Positions 24,370 to 35,258 of a stretch of 64,000 nucleotides of DNA are shown here, in pieces. The number at the start of each line of letters is the position of its first letter. Within the stretch, counting starts at the first letter, position 1. The stretch is taken from contig NZ_JANAVJ010000016.1 of the NCBI RefSeq assembly GCF_024213375.1, forward strand, positions 1 to 64,000, given 5' to 3'. Below the pieces are notes generated by a model, which was not told where the DNA came from, did not search any database, and saw only the letters and a program-made list of their open reading frames with translations. The position numbers and the translations under genes were made by a program. The stretch is from Paenibacillus sp. MZ04-78.2 (GTDB taxonomy: Bacteria; Bacillota; Bacilli; Paenibacillales; NBRC-103111).

Positions 24370-25551
24370 TTACTTCTTCTGAGCTACCGGCACGGTAAAC
24401 TGCGCTTCCGGAATCCACTGCTTCCGGTAAAAATCCCTGCCCTTGATCAGGACCCGGTCCGGATACACCTCGACGTACAGCCCTTCGCTTTCTTTTTTGC
24501 TCTTCAGCTTTTCCGCGCCTTTGCCGTCGCTCGTCAACGTTTCGGACACCGAGGCGGTGTTGACCATCGTGAAGCCGTCGCGCACCAACGTATCCGGCTG
24601 ATTCAGCTCCCAGTGCGAATGGCTGCTGAAGTAGATGACCTGCGGATACTGCGACAAGATCGCTTTCAGTTCTTTGTGCTGAATGACGGCCCGGCTATTC
24701 GTACAGCAAAAATGCGTTCCCGCTACCGTGGCAGGCAGCGGCTGGTGCAGGAAGACGAAGACCGGCTTGTTCGAGAGGGCGTCTTTTTTTAGCGTCTGCT
24801 TCAGCCATTCCAACTGCTCGGGGGACAAATAAGCGTCCTCGGCATGAGCCGGGTCGGACTGTCGGTATTGCTCCGAGCCAAGGAAGATAAAGTGGTAGCC
24901 CTTGATGGTCTTCTCGTAGTAGACCTTATTCTCTCCGGAGAACGCGAGGAACCGGGAAATCGACTCCTGGTCCGTTTCCCCGTTCGGAAAGCCGTCCGGG
25001 TTCCAACGGCTGCGGCTGCTGTACCAGGCTTTGTAAAACTCGTGGTTGCCGATATTGTACAAGACGCTCTCCGGATGCGGCGCGCTTTGCATGAGCTCCT
25101 TGAGCTTGGCGTAGTCCTCGGGCATGCCTTCGGTTAAATCCCCGTTGATCACGAGCGTGTCGGCCGACGGATTGATTTCGTTCAGGTCGTTCAATACGCG
25201 AACGAGCTTCTCGTGCGACGCTTTCTCCCATGATTGAACGTGGATATCGCTGATGACGGGAAAGGTCAGCACCGGACTCCCTTCGGTTTGGGGCAGAGCG
25301 TTTCCGGCGGCCCCGTCTTGCGGCGGCTTCGTTTGCGGAGCGGAGCCGGAGAGGAGCGTCGGCAGGGCCGGCAAAACGACTTCGCTGCTCAGGAGCGGGC
25401 CGGATGCGGCGGAAGCTTGGCTTAAGGTGGCTTGTCCCATGCCGGTTGCCCTCAACTCGGAACCTATGGCAAAAGGAGCGGTCGCGGCGGTTGCAAGGGC
25501 GCCGGAGAACAAGGTGATGGACAGGACGGCGGATTGCAGCATGTCTCGCAT
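24370..25551 (-). CDS. Secreted calcineurin-like metallophosphoesterase
   Basis: A 393-residue exported protein. The signal peptide covers about residues 1-25 (MLQSAVLSITLFSGALATAA). After a variable linker, the metallophosphoesterase motifs appear in order: FPVISDIHVQ (DxH), VINGDLTEG (GD), YNIGNHEFY (GNHE), FLHQPLP (H) and YFSSHSHWELN (GHxH equivalent, here SHSH). They bind a two-metal centre. The substrate is unknown; extracellular members cleave phosphoesters or nucleotides. The ATG at 25551 follows AAAGGAGTGATTTC. Tandem repeats sit just upstream of its promoter region. Confidence 0.88.
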   Translation of the reverse strand: MRDMLQSAVLSITLFSGALATAATAPFAIGSELRATGMGQATLSQASAASGPLLSSEVVLPALPTLLSGSAPQTKPPQDGAAGNALPQTEGSPVLTFPVISDIHVQSWEKASHEKLVRVLNDLNEINPSADTLVINGDLTEGMPEDYAKLKELMQSAPHPESVLYNIGNHEFYKAWYSSRSRWNPDGFPNGETDQESISRFLAFSGENKVYYEKTIKGYHFIFLGSEQYRQSDPAHAEDAYLSPEQLEWLKQTLKKDALSNKPVFVFLHQPLPATVAGTHFCCTNSRAVIQHKELKAILSQYPQVIYFSSHSHWELNQPDTLVRDGFTMVNTASVSETLTSDGKGAEKLKSKKESEGLYVEVYPDRVLIKGRDFYRKQWIPEAQFTVPVAQKK

Positions 25552-25615
25552 GAAATCACTCCTTTTCTTAAGTTGCGCGCTTTTTTTACTTTTTCGGTCT
25601 TAGTATACTTCGGCA

Positions 25616-25679
25616 TACGGCTTCTCCATTTTGACCCAATACGGCAAACTTTTCTCCATCATGGCTATTATTGACCCAA
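25616..25679. repeat. Two tandem imperfect repeats upstream of metallophosphoesterase
   Basis: Both units have the same order of blocks on the plus strand: TACGGC, TTCTCCAT, TTGACCCAA. The first (25616-25639) is compact; the second (25640-25679) has extra bases between blocks. They lie 65-130 bp upstream of the minus-strand ATG, next to a possible -10 (TATACT, minus strand, 25608-25603), and may be regulator sites. Confidence 0.5.
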
Positions 25680-25816
25680 AGCCGCAAGATTGAAGACGCG
25701 TTCCCGCTGGTAAAAGTTGCAATGTATCCAATTTTCGGTCGCCGTTTTCCGTTCCTTTGTCGCGGGGGGCCGGACCAGAGGCGTTTTCGCTTCCTTTTTT
25801 TCCTCGGGAATGATGC

Positions 25817-25845
25817 TTGACTAAAAAATCGATTCGGCATATAAT
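25817..25845 (+). promoter_or_regulatory. SigA-type promoter of ilv-leu operon
   Basis: TTGACT (25817-25822), exactly 17 bp, TATAAT (25840-25845), immediately upstream of the T-box leader. Confidence 0.9.
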
Positions 25846-25851
25846 ACAAAA

Positions 25852-26256
25852 AAACACATCAGATATATCGGCTATGAAGAGGACGAAGTTATAAGGGCTC
25901 TTATGTTCAGAGAGCAGTGGAGATGCTGAAACCAATGCCTTAACCCCTTATGTACGAGCTCACCTCGGAGCTGTTTTCCTGAAAGCTTTATCGCATATCA
26001 TCAGGCTTTACCACTTGAAAGCGATAATGTTACTAGGGAAAATCGGATTTGGCACACGTTACCGTGCCGAAGGTAAGATTCGCGAATTCACGGGTCGTCA
26101 TCGTGCTAGCCGATGAGGATTGCTGCGGCGCGCATTACCTGCTAAGGTTATTTGCCGCGAGGCATCTAACAAATTCTGGGTGGTACCACGGAAGATTAAC
26201 CCCTTTCGTCCCGTCAGACGCACATGCTGCGTTTGGGGATGAGAGGGGTTTTTTAG
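25852..26256 (+). ncRNA. T-box leader riboswitch, probable leucine specifier
   Basis: A leader of about 400 nt that senses uncharged tRNA. The T-box sequence TGGGTGGTACCACGG lies at 26178-26192, followed by a terminator (AACCCCTTT...AGAGGGGTTTTTTA, 26198-26256). In Stem I the strand GAG-CTC-ACCTC places codon CUC (25959-25961) in the specifier position with the usual following ACC. CUC reads leucine, as in the Bacillus ilv-leu T-box. When leucine is short, uncharged tRNA-Leu would stabilise the antiterminator and switch on ilvBNC-leuA. T-box identity is firm; specifier assignment is by alignment in the head. Confidence 0.9.
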
Positions 26257-26292
26257 TCGTTTGTCGGATTATCTGAGAGGAGGCCAATATTC

Positions 26293-28035
26293 ATGATCGT
26301 CCAAACCACACAAAAGTCAAAGGAACAGCTTCGCGAAGAGCTGCTGAAGCCGGACGTCATTACCGGTTCGGAAATGCTGCTTCGCAGCCTGCTGCTGGAG
26401 GACGTGGATTGCGTCTTCGGTTATCCCGGCGGAGCGGTCTTATATATTTACGATGCCATGCACGGCAATCCGGATTTCAACCATTTGCTGACGCGGCATG
26501 AGCAAGGCGCAATTCACGCAGCCGACGGGTACGCCCGTTCGACCGGCAAGGTAGGCGTCTGTATCGCCACCTCGGGTCCGGGAGCAACGAACCTCGTTAC
26601 CGGAATTGCGACGGCTTATATGGACTCGGTGCCGCTCGTGGTCATCACGGGCAACGTTGCGACATCGGTCATCGGTACGGACGCTTTCCAAGAGGCGGAC
26701 ATTACCGGCATCACGATGCCGATTACGAAGCACAGCTATTTGGTGCGCGACGTGCAAGACTTGCCGCGCATTATCAAAGAAGCGTTCCATATCGCTTCGA
26801 CCGGCCGCAGAGGCCCGGTTCTGATCGATATTCCGAAGGACGTCTCGAACGATACGGCGCCGTTCTACTATCCGGAGAAGGTGGACATCCGCGGCTACAA
26901 TCCGACGGTGCAGCCGAACAAGCTCCAAGTCGACAAGATGCTGGAGGCGATCGCCGAGAGCGAGCGTCCGATGATCATCGCAGGCGGCGGCGTTGTCTAC
27001 GCCGACGCGGCGGAGCAGCTGCTTGAGTTCGTCAACAAAACGCGGATTCCGGTCACCACGACGCTGCTTGGCTTGGGCGGGTTCCCAAGCGCGCACGAGC
27101 TGTGGCTCGGCATGCCGGGGATGCACGGAACGTACACCGCCAACCACGCGCTGCAAAACTGCGATCTGCTGATCGGTATCGGCGCCCGGTTCGACGACCG
27201 CGTCACGATGAAGGTGGACGGCTTTGCGCCGCAGGCGAAAAAAATCGTCCACATCGACGTGGACCCTGCGGAAATCGGCAAAATCGTCGAAACGGCCATC
27301 CCGGTCGTTGGCGATGTGAAGGCCGTGCTGCAGCTTGCCAACCTGAAGGCGAAGCCGTCCCGATCCGAGAAATGGATCGAATGGGTGCAGGAGACGAAAC
27401 GGAATTTCCCGCTGCGCTACAAGGATTCCGATACGGAGCTGAAGCCGCAGTACGTCATCGAGATGATCCACGAGACGACCAAGGGCGAAGCGATCGTAAC
27501 GACGGACGTCGGCCAGCATCAGATGTGGGCGGCGCAGTATTACAAATTCAATCATCCGCGTTCCTGGATCACCTCGGGCGGCTTGGGCACGATGGGCTTC
27601 GGATTCCCATCGGCGATCGGCGCGCAGAAGGCGCACCCGGACCGGCTGGTCGTCTCGATCAACGGCGACGGCGGCATGCAGATGTGTTCCCAGGAGCTTG
27701 CGGTTTGCGCGATTCACCAAATTCCGGTCAAAATCGTCGTCATCAACAACCAGGTGCTCGGCATGGTGCGTCAGTGGCAGGAGATCATTTACGATAACCG
27801 GTACAGCCATATCGATCTGGCCGGCAGCCCGGATTTCGTGAAGCTGGCGGAAGCTTACGGCGTGAAGGGGCTGCGCGCAACGAACAAAGACGAAGCCCGC
27901 CGCGCTTGGCAGGAAGCGCTCGATACCCCGGGTCCCGTGCTCGTCGAATTCGTCGTCCGGAAGCACGAGAACGTGTTCCCGATGGTAACGCAGGGCTCGA
28001 CGATAGACCAAATGTTAATGGGGGATTCGGAATGA
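26293..28035 (+). CDS. ilvB: Acetolactate synthase, large subunit
   Basis: A 580-residue ThDP enzyme that makes acetolactate or acetohydroxybutyrate, the first common step to Val, Leu and Ile. Visible blocks are [15 protein letters not shown], the catalytic Glu in [36 protein letters not shown], the ThDP/Mg motif [15 protein letters not shown] with [12 protein letters not shown], and the FAD-type middle domain ([10 protein letters not shown]). The ATG at 26293 follows GAGAGGAGGCCAATATTC. It directly follows the T-box terminator; its stop overlaps the ilvN start. Confidence 0.97.
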   Translation: MIVQTTQKSKEQLREELLKPDVITGSEMLLRSLLLEDVDCVFGYPGGAVLYIYDAMHGNPDFNHLLTRHEQGAIHAADGYARSTGKVGVCIATSGPGATNLVTGIATAYMDSVPLVVITGNVATSVIGTDAFQEADITGITMPITKHSYLVRDVQDLPRIIKEAFHIASTGRRGPVLIDIPKDVSNDTAPFYYPEKVDIRGYNPTVQPNKLQVDKMLEAIAESERPMIIAGGGVVYADAAEQLLEFVNKTRIPVTTTLLGLGGFPSAHELWLGMPGMHGTYTANHALQNCDLLIGIGARFDDRVTMKVDGFAPQAKKIVHIDVDPAEIGKIVETAIPVVGDVKAVLQLANLKAKPSRSEKWIEWVQETKRNFPLRYKDSDTELKPQYVIEMIHETTKGEAIVTTDVGQHQMWAAQYYKFNHPRSWITSGGLGTMGFGFPSAIGAQKAHPDRLVVSINGDGGMQMCSQELAVCAIHQIPVKIVVINNQVLGMVRQWQEIIYDNRYSHIDLAGSPDFVKLAEAYGVKGLRATNKDEARRAWQEALDTPGPVLVEFVVRKHENVFPMVTQGSTIDQMLMGDSE

Positions 28036-28520
28036 CACGCAAACACACCATATCCGTTCTAGTGAACAACCAGCCCGGTGTGCTGCAGCGCGTATCCGGC
28101 CTGTTCGGCCGCCGGGGCTTCAATATCGAGAGCATTACGGTGGGCGAGTCCGAGGAAAAAGGGCTCTCCCGCATGGTTATCGTCACGACGGGAGACGACA
28201 AGACGCTGGAGCAGATTTCCAAGCAGCTCTATAAGCTGATCGACGTGATCAAGGTCGTCGACCTGAGCGCCCATCCGATGGTGGCGCGCGAGCTGGCGCT
28301 AATTAAAGTTAACGCCGAACCAAGCATGCGGCCGGAAATTCTCGGCATCGTCGAGACGTTCCGCGCAGCCATCGTCGATATCGGTCCGAGCTCGCTGATC
28401 GTGCAGGTGGTCGGGGATTCCGAGAAAATCGAAGCCATGACCGAGCTGCTCAAGCCTTACGGCATCAAGGAGCTGTCCCGTACCGGCGTAACGGCCATGA
28501 TCCGCGGTATGAACAAATAA
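28032..28520 (+). CDS. ilvN: Acetolactate synthase, regulatory small subunit
   Basis: A 162-residue subunit with an N-terminal ACT domain, [20 protein letters not shown] then [14 protein letters not shown], which binds valine for feedback inhibition. The C-terminal part ([20 protein letters not shown] onward) matches the IlvH/IlvN C-terminal domain. The ATG at 28032 overlaps the ilvB stop (ATGA), so subunits are translationally coupled. Confidence 0.96.
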   Translation: MTRKHTISVLVNNQPGVLQRVSGLFGRRGFNIESITVGESEEKGLSRMVIVTTGDDKTLEQISKQLYKLIDVIKVVDLSAHPMVARELALIKVNAEPSMRPEILGIVETFRAAIVDIGPSSLIVQVVGDSEKIEAMTELLKPYGIKELSRTGVTAMIRGMNK

Positions 28521-28554
28521 TTCGTTTTTCGTTCTATGACTAAAACCATGATGA

Positions 28555-29670
<1,116 letters not shown>

Positions 29671-29833
29671 TTCGGCAGACGATAGCAACGTATAACGGAC
29701 AAGCGGCATAAGGTCGGCTTGAAAGCGGCGCAGGGAATGGACGGTAGGCAGGTCCGTTGCCTGCCCGTTTCGGGTCGCACCTTTTTCTGCTTTAATGCAA
29801 GTCAAAATTCCAAAGGAGGCGCAGCCAAGAGCC

Positions 29834-31381
29834 ATGAGAAAAATTTATATTTTCGATACGACGCTTCGTGACGGCGAGCAGTCGCCGGGCGTCAACCTGA
29901 ACATGCAGGAAAAAGTCGAGATTGCGTTGCAGCTTGAGAAGCTCGGCGTCGACCGGATGGAAGCCGGCTTCCCGGCGGCCTCTCCCGGAGACTTGGCGGG
30001 CGTCAGCGCCGTGGCCCGCGCCGTAAAGAATGCCTCGGTTATCGCCCTGTCACGTTCCCGCGAGCAGGATATCGAGGCGGCTCGCGAAGCGCTGAAGGAT
30101 GCGCAGGACCCGTGTCTGCATTTGTTCCTCGCTACCTCGCCGATTCACCGCCAGCACAAGCTGCGGATGGAAAAGCATCAGGTGCTCGAAGCGGCGGAGG
30201 CGGCGATCCGTTACGCGAAGAAATATTTCAGCAAAGTCGAGTTTTCGCCGGAGGATGCCGGCCGCACCGAGCTTGATTTTCTGTGCGAAGTGACGGAGAT
30301 GGCGATCCGCGCCGGGGCGACGGTCGTGAACATCCCGGATACGGTGGGCTATATGACGCCTTATGAATACGGTAACATTTTCAAGACGTTGAAAGAGAAC
30401 GTGCCGGGCATCGAGAAAATTCAGCTCAGCGCGCACTGTCACGACGACTTGGGCATGGCGACGGCGAATGCGCTGGCGGCGATTCTGAACGGAGCGGATC
30501 AGATCGAAGGGACGATCAACGGCATCGGCGAACGCGCCGGCAATACGTCGATCGAGGAAGTGGCGATGGCGCTTGAGACGCGTCAGGAGTTTTTCCAAGC
30601 GAAGACGTCGCTTACGCTGTCCGAGATTGCCCGTACGAGCCGCTTGGTCAGCAAGCTGACCGGTATGGTCGTGCCGGGCAACAAGGCCATTGTCGGAGCC
30701 AATGCGTTCGCGCACGAATCCGGCATCCATCAGGACGGCATGCTGAAGGAAAAGACGACGTACGAGATTATGTCGCCGGAGACGATCGGGCTCAAGGAGA
30801 GCAAGCTGGTGCTCGGCAAGCACTCCGGACGCCATGCGTTCCGCGAGAAGCTGGTCGACCTCGGCTACAACCTCGACGACGAGCAGATGAATGCCGCGTT
30901 CGCCAAGTTCAAAGACTTGGCCGACAAGAAGAAGAACGTTACGGATGAAGACATCGTCGCGCTGCTCGAAGAGAAGCTGATCGAGACGCCCGAAGTGTTC
31001 TCGCTTGAGACGATTCAAGTATCGTACGGCAATCAATCGACCCCGACCGCAACTGTGCGGATCAAGCTGCTGGACGGCGGGCACCTGGACGAAGCGGCGG
31101 TCGGCAACGGCTCCGTCGATGCGATCTACAATGCGATCGACAAGGCGACCAAGGAAGAAGTCGAGCTCGACGACTATTCGATCCAATCGGTCACGCACGG
31201 CAAGGATGCGCTTGGCGAAGTGCATGTGGCGCTGAAGCAGGGCGATTATGCCGTGCTCGGCCGCGGCGTTAGCACGGACATCCTCGAAGCGAGCGCTCGC
31301 GCGTACGTGGACGCGATCAACCGCTTGATCGAGAAGCGCAAAAGCCCGGCTCGCAGCCGCGATAATGTGACGTTGATTTAG
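29834..31381 (+). CDS. leuA: 2-isopropylmalate synthase
   Basis: A 515-residue enzyme condensing 2-ketoisovalerate and acetyl-CoA, the first leucine-specific step. The TIM barrel starts [20 protein letters not shown]; metal-binding [20 protein letters not shown] and [11 protein letters not shown] follow. [15 protein letters not shown] is the linker region and the last 130 residues form the LeuA allosteric domain for leucine feedback. The ATG at 29834 is rather far (15 nt) from AAAGGAGG, but it fits the family start. Last gene of the operon; a strong hairpin follows. Confidence 0.96.
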   Translation: MRKIYIFDTTLRDGEQSPGVNLNMQEKVEIALQLEKLGVDRMEAGFPAASPGDLAGVSAVARAVKNASVIALSRSREQDIEAAREALKDAQDPCLHLFLATSPIHRQHKLRMEKHQVLEAAEAAIRYAKKYFSKVEFSPEDAGRTELDFLCEVTEMAIRAGATVVNIPDTVGYMTPYEYGNIFKTLKENVPGIEKIQLSAHCHDDLGMATANALAAILNGADQIEGTINGIGERAGNTSIEEVAMALETRQEFFQAKTSLTLSEIARTSRLVSKLTGMVVPGNKAIVGANAFAHESGIHQDGMLKEKTTYEIMSPETIGLKESKLVLGKHSGRHAFREKLVDLGYNLDDEQMNAAFAKFKDLADKKKNVTDEDIVALLEEKLIETPEVFSLETIQVSYGNQSTPTATVRIKLLDGGHLDEAAVGNGSVDAIYNAIDKATKEEVELDDYSIQSVTHGKDALGEVHVALKQGDYAVLGRGVSTDILEASARAYVDAINRLIEKRKSPARSRDNVTLI

Positions 31382-31405
31382 CGCTTGTTGCAAGGTTAGG
31401 AAGTG

Positions 31406-31460
31406 AAATAGGCGATAGCAGCCCGGAGTACCGGGGGATGCTATCGCCTATATTTATTTA
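31406..31460 (+). terminator. Intrinsic terminator after leuA
   Basis: ATAGGCGATAGCA pairs with TGCTATCGCCTAT, with CCCGG/CCGGG inside, then TATTTATTT. Confidence 0.8.
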
Positions 31461-31560
31461 AGCTCGACAAATTCGCCGGGGTGATGCCGACCAGTTCGGA
31501 GAGCCGGTTTAAGGACATTTTGCGCTCCGCCATCACGACATCCAGTTTGATTCTTATCAT
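31441..31560 (-). pseudogene. Truncated XRE-type HTH regulator (YozG-like)
   Basis: The minus strand from ATG 31560 encodes MIRIKLDVVMAERKMSLNRL followed by SELVGITPANLSSLNKYRR and a stop. This is the N-terminal HTH of small Cro/CI-type regulators of about 70 residues. The usual third and fourth helices are missing; the frame ends inside the leuA terminator palindrome. The fragment is therefore probably dead, cut off by a rearrangement downstream of leuA. The ATG is not preceded by a clear ribosome binding site. Confidence 0.65.
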
Positions 31561-31775
31561 CTTATCGACTACTTCGCAGTTAAATTGGAATTGAATAAAA
31601 GGCGGATCGCTATCCGGACGATTTCGAACGAAGGCCGCTTTAGTGTATTAATCTACCATACTGTTTCATTGATTAAGATGATGAAAGCTGTTAAGGTAAA
31701 ATAAGGAACATGAACAAGGTCAATAAACGAGCCTGTCTTATGAACATGGCAGCTTGAAGCTGCAGGGGTGAATCT

Positions 31776-32270
31776 ATGTTTTCTCCAATTGGCGCGCCTC
31801 AAAGACGATTGTCCAAGGATGCGGTCAAAGTATGGATGATCAGTGAAACGATTTCGAATGTGATCGGCTTTGCTCTGCTTGGGGTTTTGCTCTATTTGGA
31901 CCATCGGTACGCGTGGAAAGAGTGGATCGGCTGGATTCTTATCGGCATTGTCGTTATTTCCGTGCCGTTCGCGGTCTGGTCTTTCATCAGGCCGTTTTTG
32001 CTCTATAAAAACTGGCGCTACGACATGAATGAAGAGTTTTTGCAGCTGAAATCGGGCGCGTTAAACGAAGAGCATCAGCTCGTCCCGATGACCAAAATCC
32101 AGTCGGTCGCCACGAAGCAAGGACCGCTTCTGCGAAAGTACGGCCTCTGCTCGGTCTCGATTAAAACGATGGGATCGACGCATGCCATACCTGCTCTGCC
32201 CAAAGAGGTCGCGATCGAGTTAAGGGATCAGATCGCCCATTTCGCAAAAATAAAGGAAGTGGAGTCATGA
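31776..32270 (+). CDS. Membrane protein with bacterial PH domain (YdbS-like)
   Basis: A 164-residue protein: two transmembrane helices (IGFALLGVLLYL, WILIGIVVISVPFAVWSFI) followed by a bPH2 domain (NWRYDMNEEFLQLKSGALNE, then MTKIQSVATKQGPLLRKYGL). It matches YdbS of Bacillus, which with YdbT forms a two-gene membrane system linked to resistance to some bacteriocins; the mechanism is not settled. The ATG follows AGGGGTGAATCT. The next gene overlaps its stop by 4 bp. Confidence 0.85.
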   Translation: MFSPIGAPQRRLSKDAVKVWMISETISNVIGFALLGVLLYLDHRYAWKEWIGWILIGIVVISVPFAVWSFIRPFLLYKNWRYDMNEEFLQLKSGALNEEHQLVPMTKIQSVATKQGPLLRKYGLCSVSIKTMGSTHAIPALPKEVAIELRDQIAHFAKIKEVES

Positions 32271-33766
32271 CCGAAGCAAAACGGTATCATCCGCTGACGA
32301 TGGTTTTGAAATTATGGAAGCTGGTTAAGGTCTCGTTTGTCATCGCCATGTACTTATTCGTGATCAATTTCGGTTCGGATTCGACTTTCCTTAAGTATGG
32401 GAGGATCACTTTTTTTGTATGGATCGGGGTATCCGTTCTTGTCATTCTATTAAAGTGGCTGACGCATAAATACAAGCTCGACGATGCTTCGTTTCATCTC
32501 TACGAAGGGGTGTTCACCAAGTCCGGACGGACGATTCCTTTCGCCAAAATTCAAAACGTCAACCGTCACACGACCTTATTCCATCGGCTGTTTAACGTGA
32601 CTTCCATCCGGTTCGAAACAGGGCTCACCGGCGAAGAGGCCGCCGTCGAATTTGAGGTCATTTCTTTAGCGGAAGCAGGCAATATGGAAAAGCATGTGGC
32701 AAGCCCGGTGCCGGGCGAGCCAGCGACGGCACATGACGGCGAAGCTGTTGCGGAGTCGTACGCAGAAGCGGTAAATCCGCGGCGGACCGTTCATTTTAAG
32801 CCGACAAAAAAGGATGTTATGCGTGCTTCCTTTACATCCTTAAGCTTTCTGGTCCTGATTCCTTTGCTGGCCTCTTTTTATTCCAAAATCGATGAAATCT
32901 TTCATGTGAAGCAAGAGGCGAAAGGTTTGTTCTCCACCCTTAAGGAGTCCTGGTGGATTGCCGCGATCCTGCTCGTTGTGCTGGTTGTGGTTTCCGTCGC
33001 TTTCGGAATCGTCAGAACCTTTGTGAAGTATGGAAAATACGAAATATCTTCCGATTCCGACCGCATCTACATTACAAAAGGGCTGATCGACGAATCGGTA
33101 TTTTCCATTCTCAAGCAAAGGGTGCAGGCGGTTGAAATTACGCAGTCCGTGCTGAAACGCTTGCTCGGACTCGCCGAAGTGAAGCTGATCAGCGCAGGAG
33201 GCCTTGGCGATGGAGAAGACAAGCTGGAAATCAGCACGCTGTATCCTTTTTTGCCTGTTCAGCGCGCCTATGAGATGATCTCGGAAATACTGCCGGCTTA
33301 TGAAGTGACCCGCGAGATGAAACGGCTTCCCGCGAAATCGTTATGGCTCCGCATGTTCAGGCCAAGCTGGCTTTGGATCTTATCGACGGCGGCTCTATTT
33401 TATTTCAAGCCGCGGTTTCTGGGATTCGAACAGACCTGGTGGGTTTTATCCGGCGCTTTGCTGATGTGGATCATCGTATCCAGATGGCTTGATTACACCA
33501 ATACGCGGTACGTTTTGAAGGACAACTTTATTCAATTCAAAACGGGAAGTCTGACAACGGCTCTATTCGTTTCGAAGCGGGAGAAGGTCATTGAAGTGAA
33601 AGTCACCCGCAGCGTAGTTCAAAAATGGCTGGGGCTCGCCTCCGTCGGGACAATAAACCGGGCCAAGCCGGTGCGTCACGCCGGGATCGACGATGCGCCG
33701 ATCGAGCTGGCTGAGTCGTTCGTCAAGTGGTATATGGGACGCCGCAAGGAGATCAAAGTGGAATAG
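32267..33766 (+). CDS. Membrane protein with repeated bacterial PH domains (YdbT-like)
   Basis: A 499-residue protein with three bPH2 units, near residues 65-130 (FHLYEGVFTKSGRTIPFAKI), 260-340 (RIYITKGLIDESVFSILKQR) and 420-490 (FIQFKTGSLTTALFVSKREK). They are interleaved with about six transmembrane helices arranged in pairs. This is the YdbT architecture. Start ATGA overlaps the upstream gene stop, so the two form one unit. It interrupts what would be a continuous leuA-leuB order. Role in envelope stress or bacteriocin defence is by family only. Confidence 0.85.
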   Translation: MTEAKRYHPLTMVLKLWKLVKVSFVIAMYLFVINFGSDSTFLKYGRITFFVWIGVSVLVILLKWLTHKYKLDDASFHLYEGVFTKSGRTIPFAKIQNVNRHTTLFHRLFNVTSIRFETGLTGEEAAVEFEVISLAEAGNMEKHVASPVPGEPATAHDGEAVAESYAEAVNPRRTVHFKPTKKDVMRASFTSLSFLVLIPLLASFYSKIDEIFHVKQEAKGLFSTLKESWWIAAILLVVLVVVSVAFGIVRTFVKYGKYEISSDSDRIYITKGLIDESVFSILKQRVQAVEITQSVLKRLLGLAEVKLISAGGLGDGEDKLEISTLYPFLPVQRAYEMISEILPAYEVTREMKRLPAKSLWLRMFRPSWLWILSTAALFYFKPRFLGFEQTWWVLSGALLMWIIVSRWLDYTNTRYVLKDNFIQFKTGSLTTALFVSKREKVIEVKVTRSVVQKWLGLASVGTINRAKPVRHAGIDDAPIELAESFVKWYMGRRKEIKVE

Positions 33767-33953
33767 AAGCGCGCTGACGTACCGGAGTTGGCGCTTGTTC
33801 CGTTTACCGGCTTGGGACGCTCTGGAAGGGCGATTGGCGATACTGCGTTAGTTATAGGTTTTGTCTATCAAATTTATTCGATTTATGTCTTGGCGTAAAG
33901 ACGGGTAAATGTGCTACAAAAGAGATAATGAACTTAATTTAGGAGTGAAACCA

Positions 33954-35033
33954 ATGGCAGACGTGAAGAAAATTGCCGTTATCGCCGGGGACGGCATCGG
34001 TCCCGAGGTTGTGGCGGAAGCGATTAAAGTCATGAAAAAAACCGAGGACGTGTTCGGGTACCGTTTTGAGTTCGAGCACGGCTTGTTCGGCGGAATTGCG
34101 ATTGACGAAAAAGGAACCCCGCTGCCGGAGGATACGCTGGCAATTTGTAAGAAAGCCGACGCCGTGCTGCTCGGAGCCGTTGGCGGCCCGAAATGGGACA
34201 ACAATCCGAAGGAGCTGCGTCCGGAAACGGGGCTGCTTGGCATCCGTAAGGCGCTCGGTTTGTTCTCCAACATTCGTCCGGCTAACGTATTCGATTGCTT
34301 GAAGGAAGCTTCCACGCTGAAGCCGGAAGTGCTTGAAGGCACGGACCTGATCGTCGTCCGCGAGTTGACCGGGGGGATTTATTTCGGAGAGAAATTCCGC
34401 CGTGAGGGTGCGAACGGAGAAGAAGCGGTCGATACGTGCGTATACAACGTCACGGAAGTGGAGCGCATCGTGCGCCAAGCGTTTGAGATCGCCCGTACCC
34501 GCCGCAAGAAGCTGGCGTCCGTCGATAAAGCGAACGTGCTGGAAACGTCCCGCCTGTGGAGAGAAACGGTCAACCGGATCGCGCCGGATTATCCGGATGT
34601 TGAGCTGGAGCACGTGCTCGTAGATAACTGCGCGATGCAGCTTCTGCGCCGTCCGTCCAGCTTCGACGTCATCGTGACGGAGAACATGTTCGGCGACATT
34701 CTGAGCGACGAAGCGGCGATGCTGACGGGGTCGATCGGCATGCTGTCCTCCGCCTCCCTGGGCGAAGGGGCGTTCGGCTTGTACGAGCCGGTACACGGAT
34801 CCGCGCCGGATATTGCGGGCCAAGGCATTGCGAATCCGATCGCGACGATCTTGTCCGTAGCGCTGATGTACCGCCTGACGTTTGGCTACCATGATGCTGC
34901 CGAAGCGATCGAGCGCGCTGTGAAGGAAGTGCTGGACGCGGGTCACCGCACCGGAGACATTGCCGTCGACAAGAGCAAGGCGCTCGGCACGACCGCGATG
35001 GGCGAGCTGATCGTTGGCGCCATCCGCAAATAA
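33954..35033 (+). CDS. leuB: 3-isopropylmalate dehydrogenase
   Basis: A 359-residue NAD-dependent dehydrogenase of leucine synthesis. Family motifs are [20 protein letters not shown] at the N-terminus, [31 protein letters not shown], and [20 protein letters not shown] (metal binding, about 240-260) with [19 protein letters not shown]. The ATG at 33954 follows TAGGAGTGAAACCA. leuC and leuD are not next to it in this window. A terminator hairpin follows 33 bp after the stop. Confidence 0.96.
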   Translation: MADVKKIAVIAGDGIGPEVVAEAIKVMKKTEDVFGYRFEFEHGLFGGIAIDEKGTPLPEDTLAICKKADAVLLGAVGGPKWDNNPKELRPETGLLGIRKALGLFSNIRPANVFDCLKEASTLKPEVLEGTDLIVVRELTGGIYFGEKFRREGANGEEAVDTCVYNVTEVERIVRQAFEIARTRRKKLASVDKANVLETSRLWRETVNRIAPDYPDVELEHVLVDNCAMQLLRRPSSFDVIVTENMFGDILSDEAAMLTGSIGMLSSASLGEGAFGLYEPVHGSAPDIAGQGIANPIATILSVALMYRLTFGYHDAAEAIERAVKEVLDAGHRTGDIAVDKSKALGTTAMGELIVGAIRK

Positions 35034-35066
35034 GGATCGAACCGAATAGCAAGACCGGTATAGCAG

Positions 35067-35106
35067 AAAAAACTCTTGAGGAATTCCGATTTCTTAAGAG
35101 TTTTTT
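35067..35106 (+). terminator. Intrinsic terminator after leuB
   Basis: AAAAAACTCTTGAG pairs with CTTAAGAGTTTTTT and continues into CTGTTTTTT. Confidence 0.85.
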
Positions 35107-35142
35107 CTGTTTTTTACCGTTTTGTGTCTGGATTTTCACAGA

Positions 35143-35157
35143 TTAGAATTATTCTAA
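35143..35157. promoter_or_regulatory. PerR/Fur-like 7-1-7 palindrome
   Basis: TTAGAATTATTCTAA is a perfect 7-1-7 inverted repeat differing from the Bacillus PerR box (TTATAATnATTATAA) at one position per arm. It lies upstream of the peroxiredoxin promoter, a typical PerR target. Confidence 0.6.
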
Positions 35158-35176
35158 AAAAATAATTAGTTTAATC

Positions 35177-35206
35177 TTGACTTGGGCGGACCCCAAATGA
35201 TACGAT
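35177..35206 (+). promoter_or_regulatory. Candidate promoter of peroxiredoxin gene
   Basis: TTGACT (35177-35182), 18-bp spacer, TACGAT (35201-35206), 53 bp before the ATG. Confidence 0.6.
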
Positions 35207-35258
35207 TTATATCGTGAAAACCGTGACCAATTACCAAATTTAAGGGAGGATTTTTGAC

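Noticed and set aside
26440-28011. Long minus-strand open frame (523 codons) opposite ilvB
   Set aside because: It is the antisense shadow of a GC-rich gene: composition is Arg/His/Asp-rich, there is no start signal, and ilvB is certain.
29740-29768. GC-rich hairpin between ilvC and leuA as a terminator
   Set aside because: The stem is good but there is no T-run, so it may be a processing or stability element at most.
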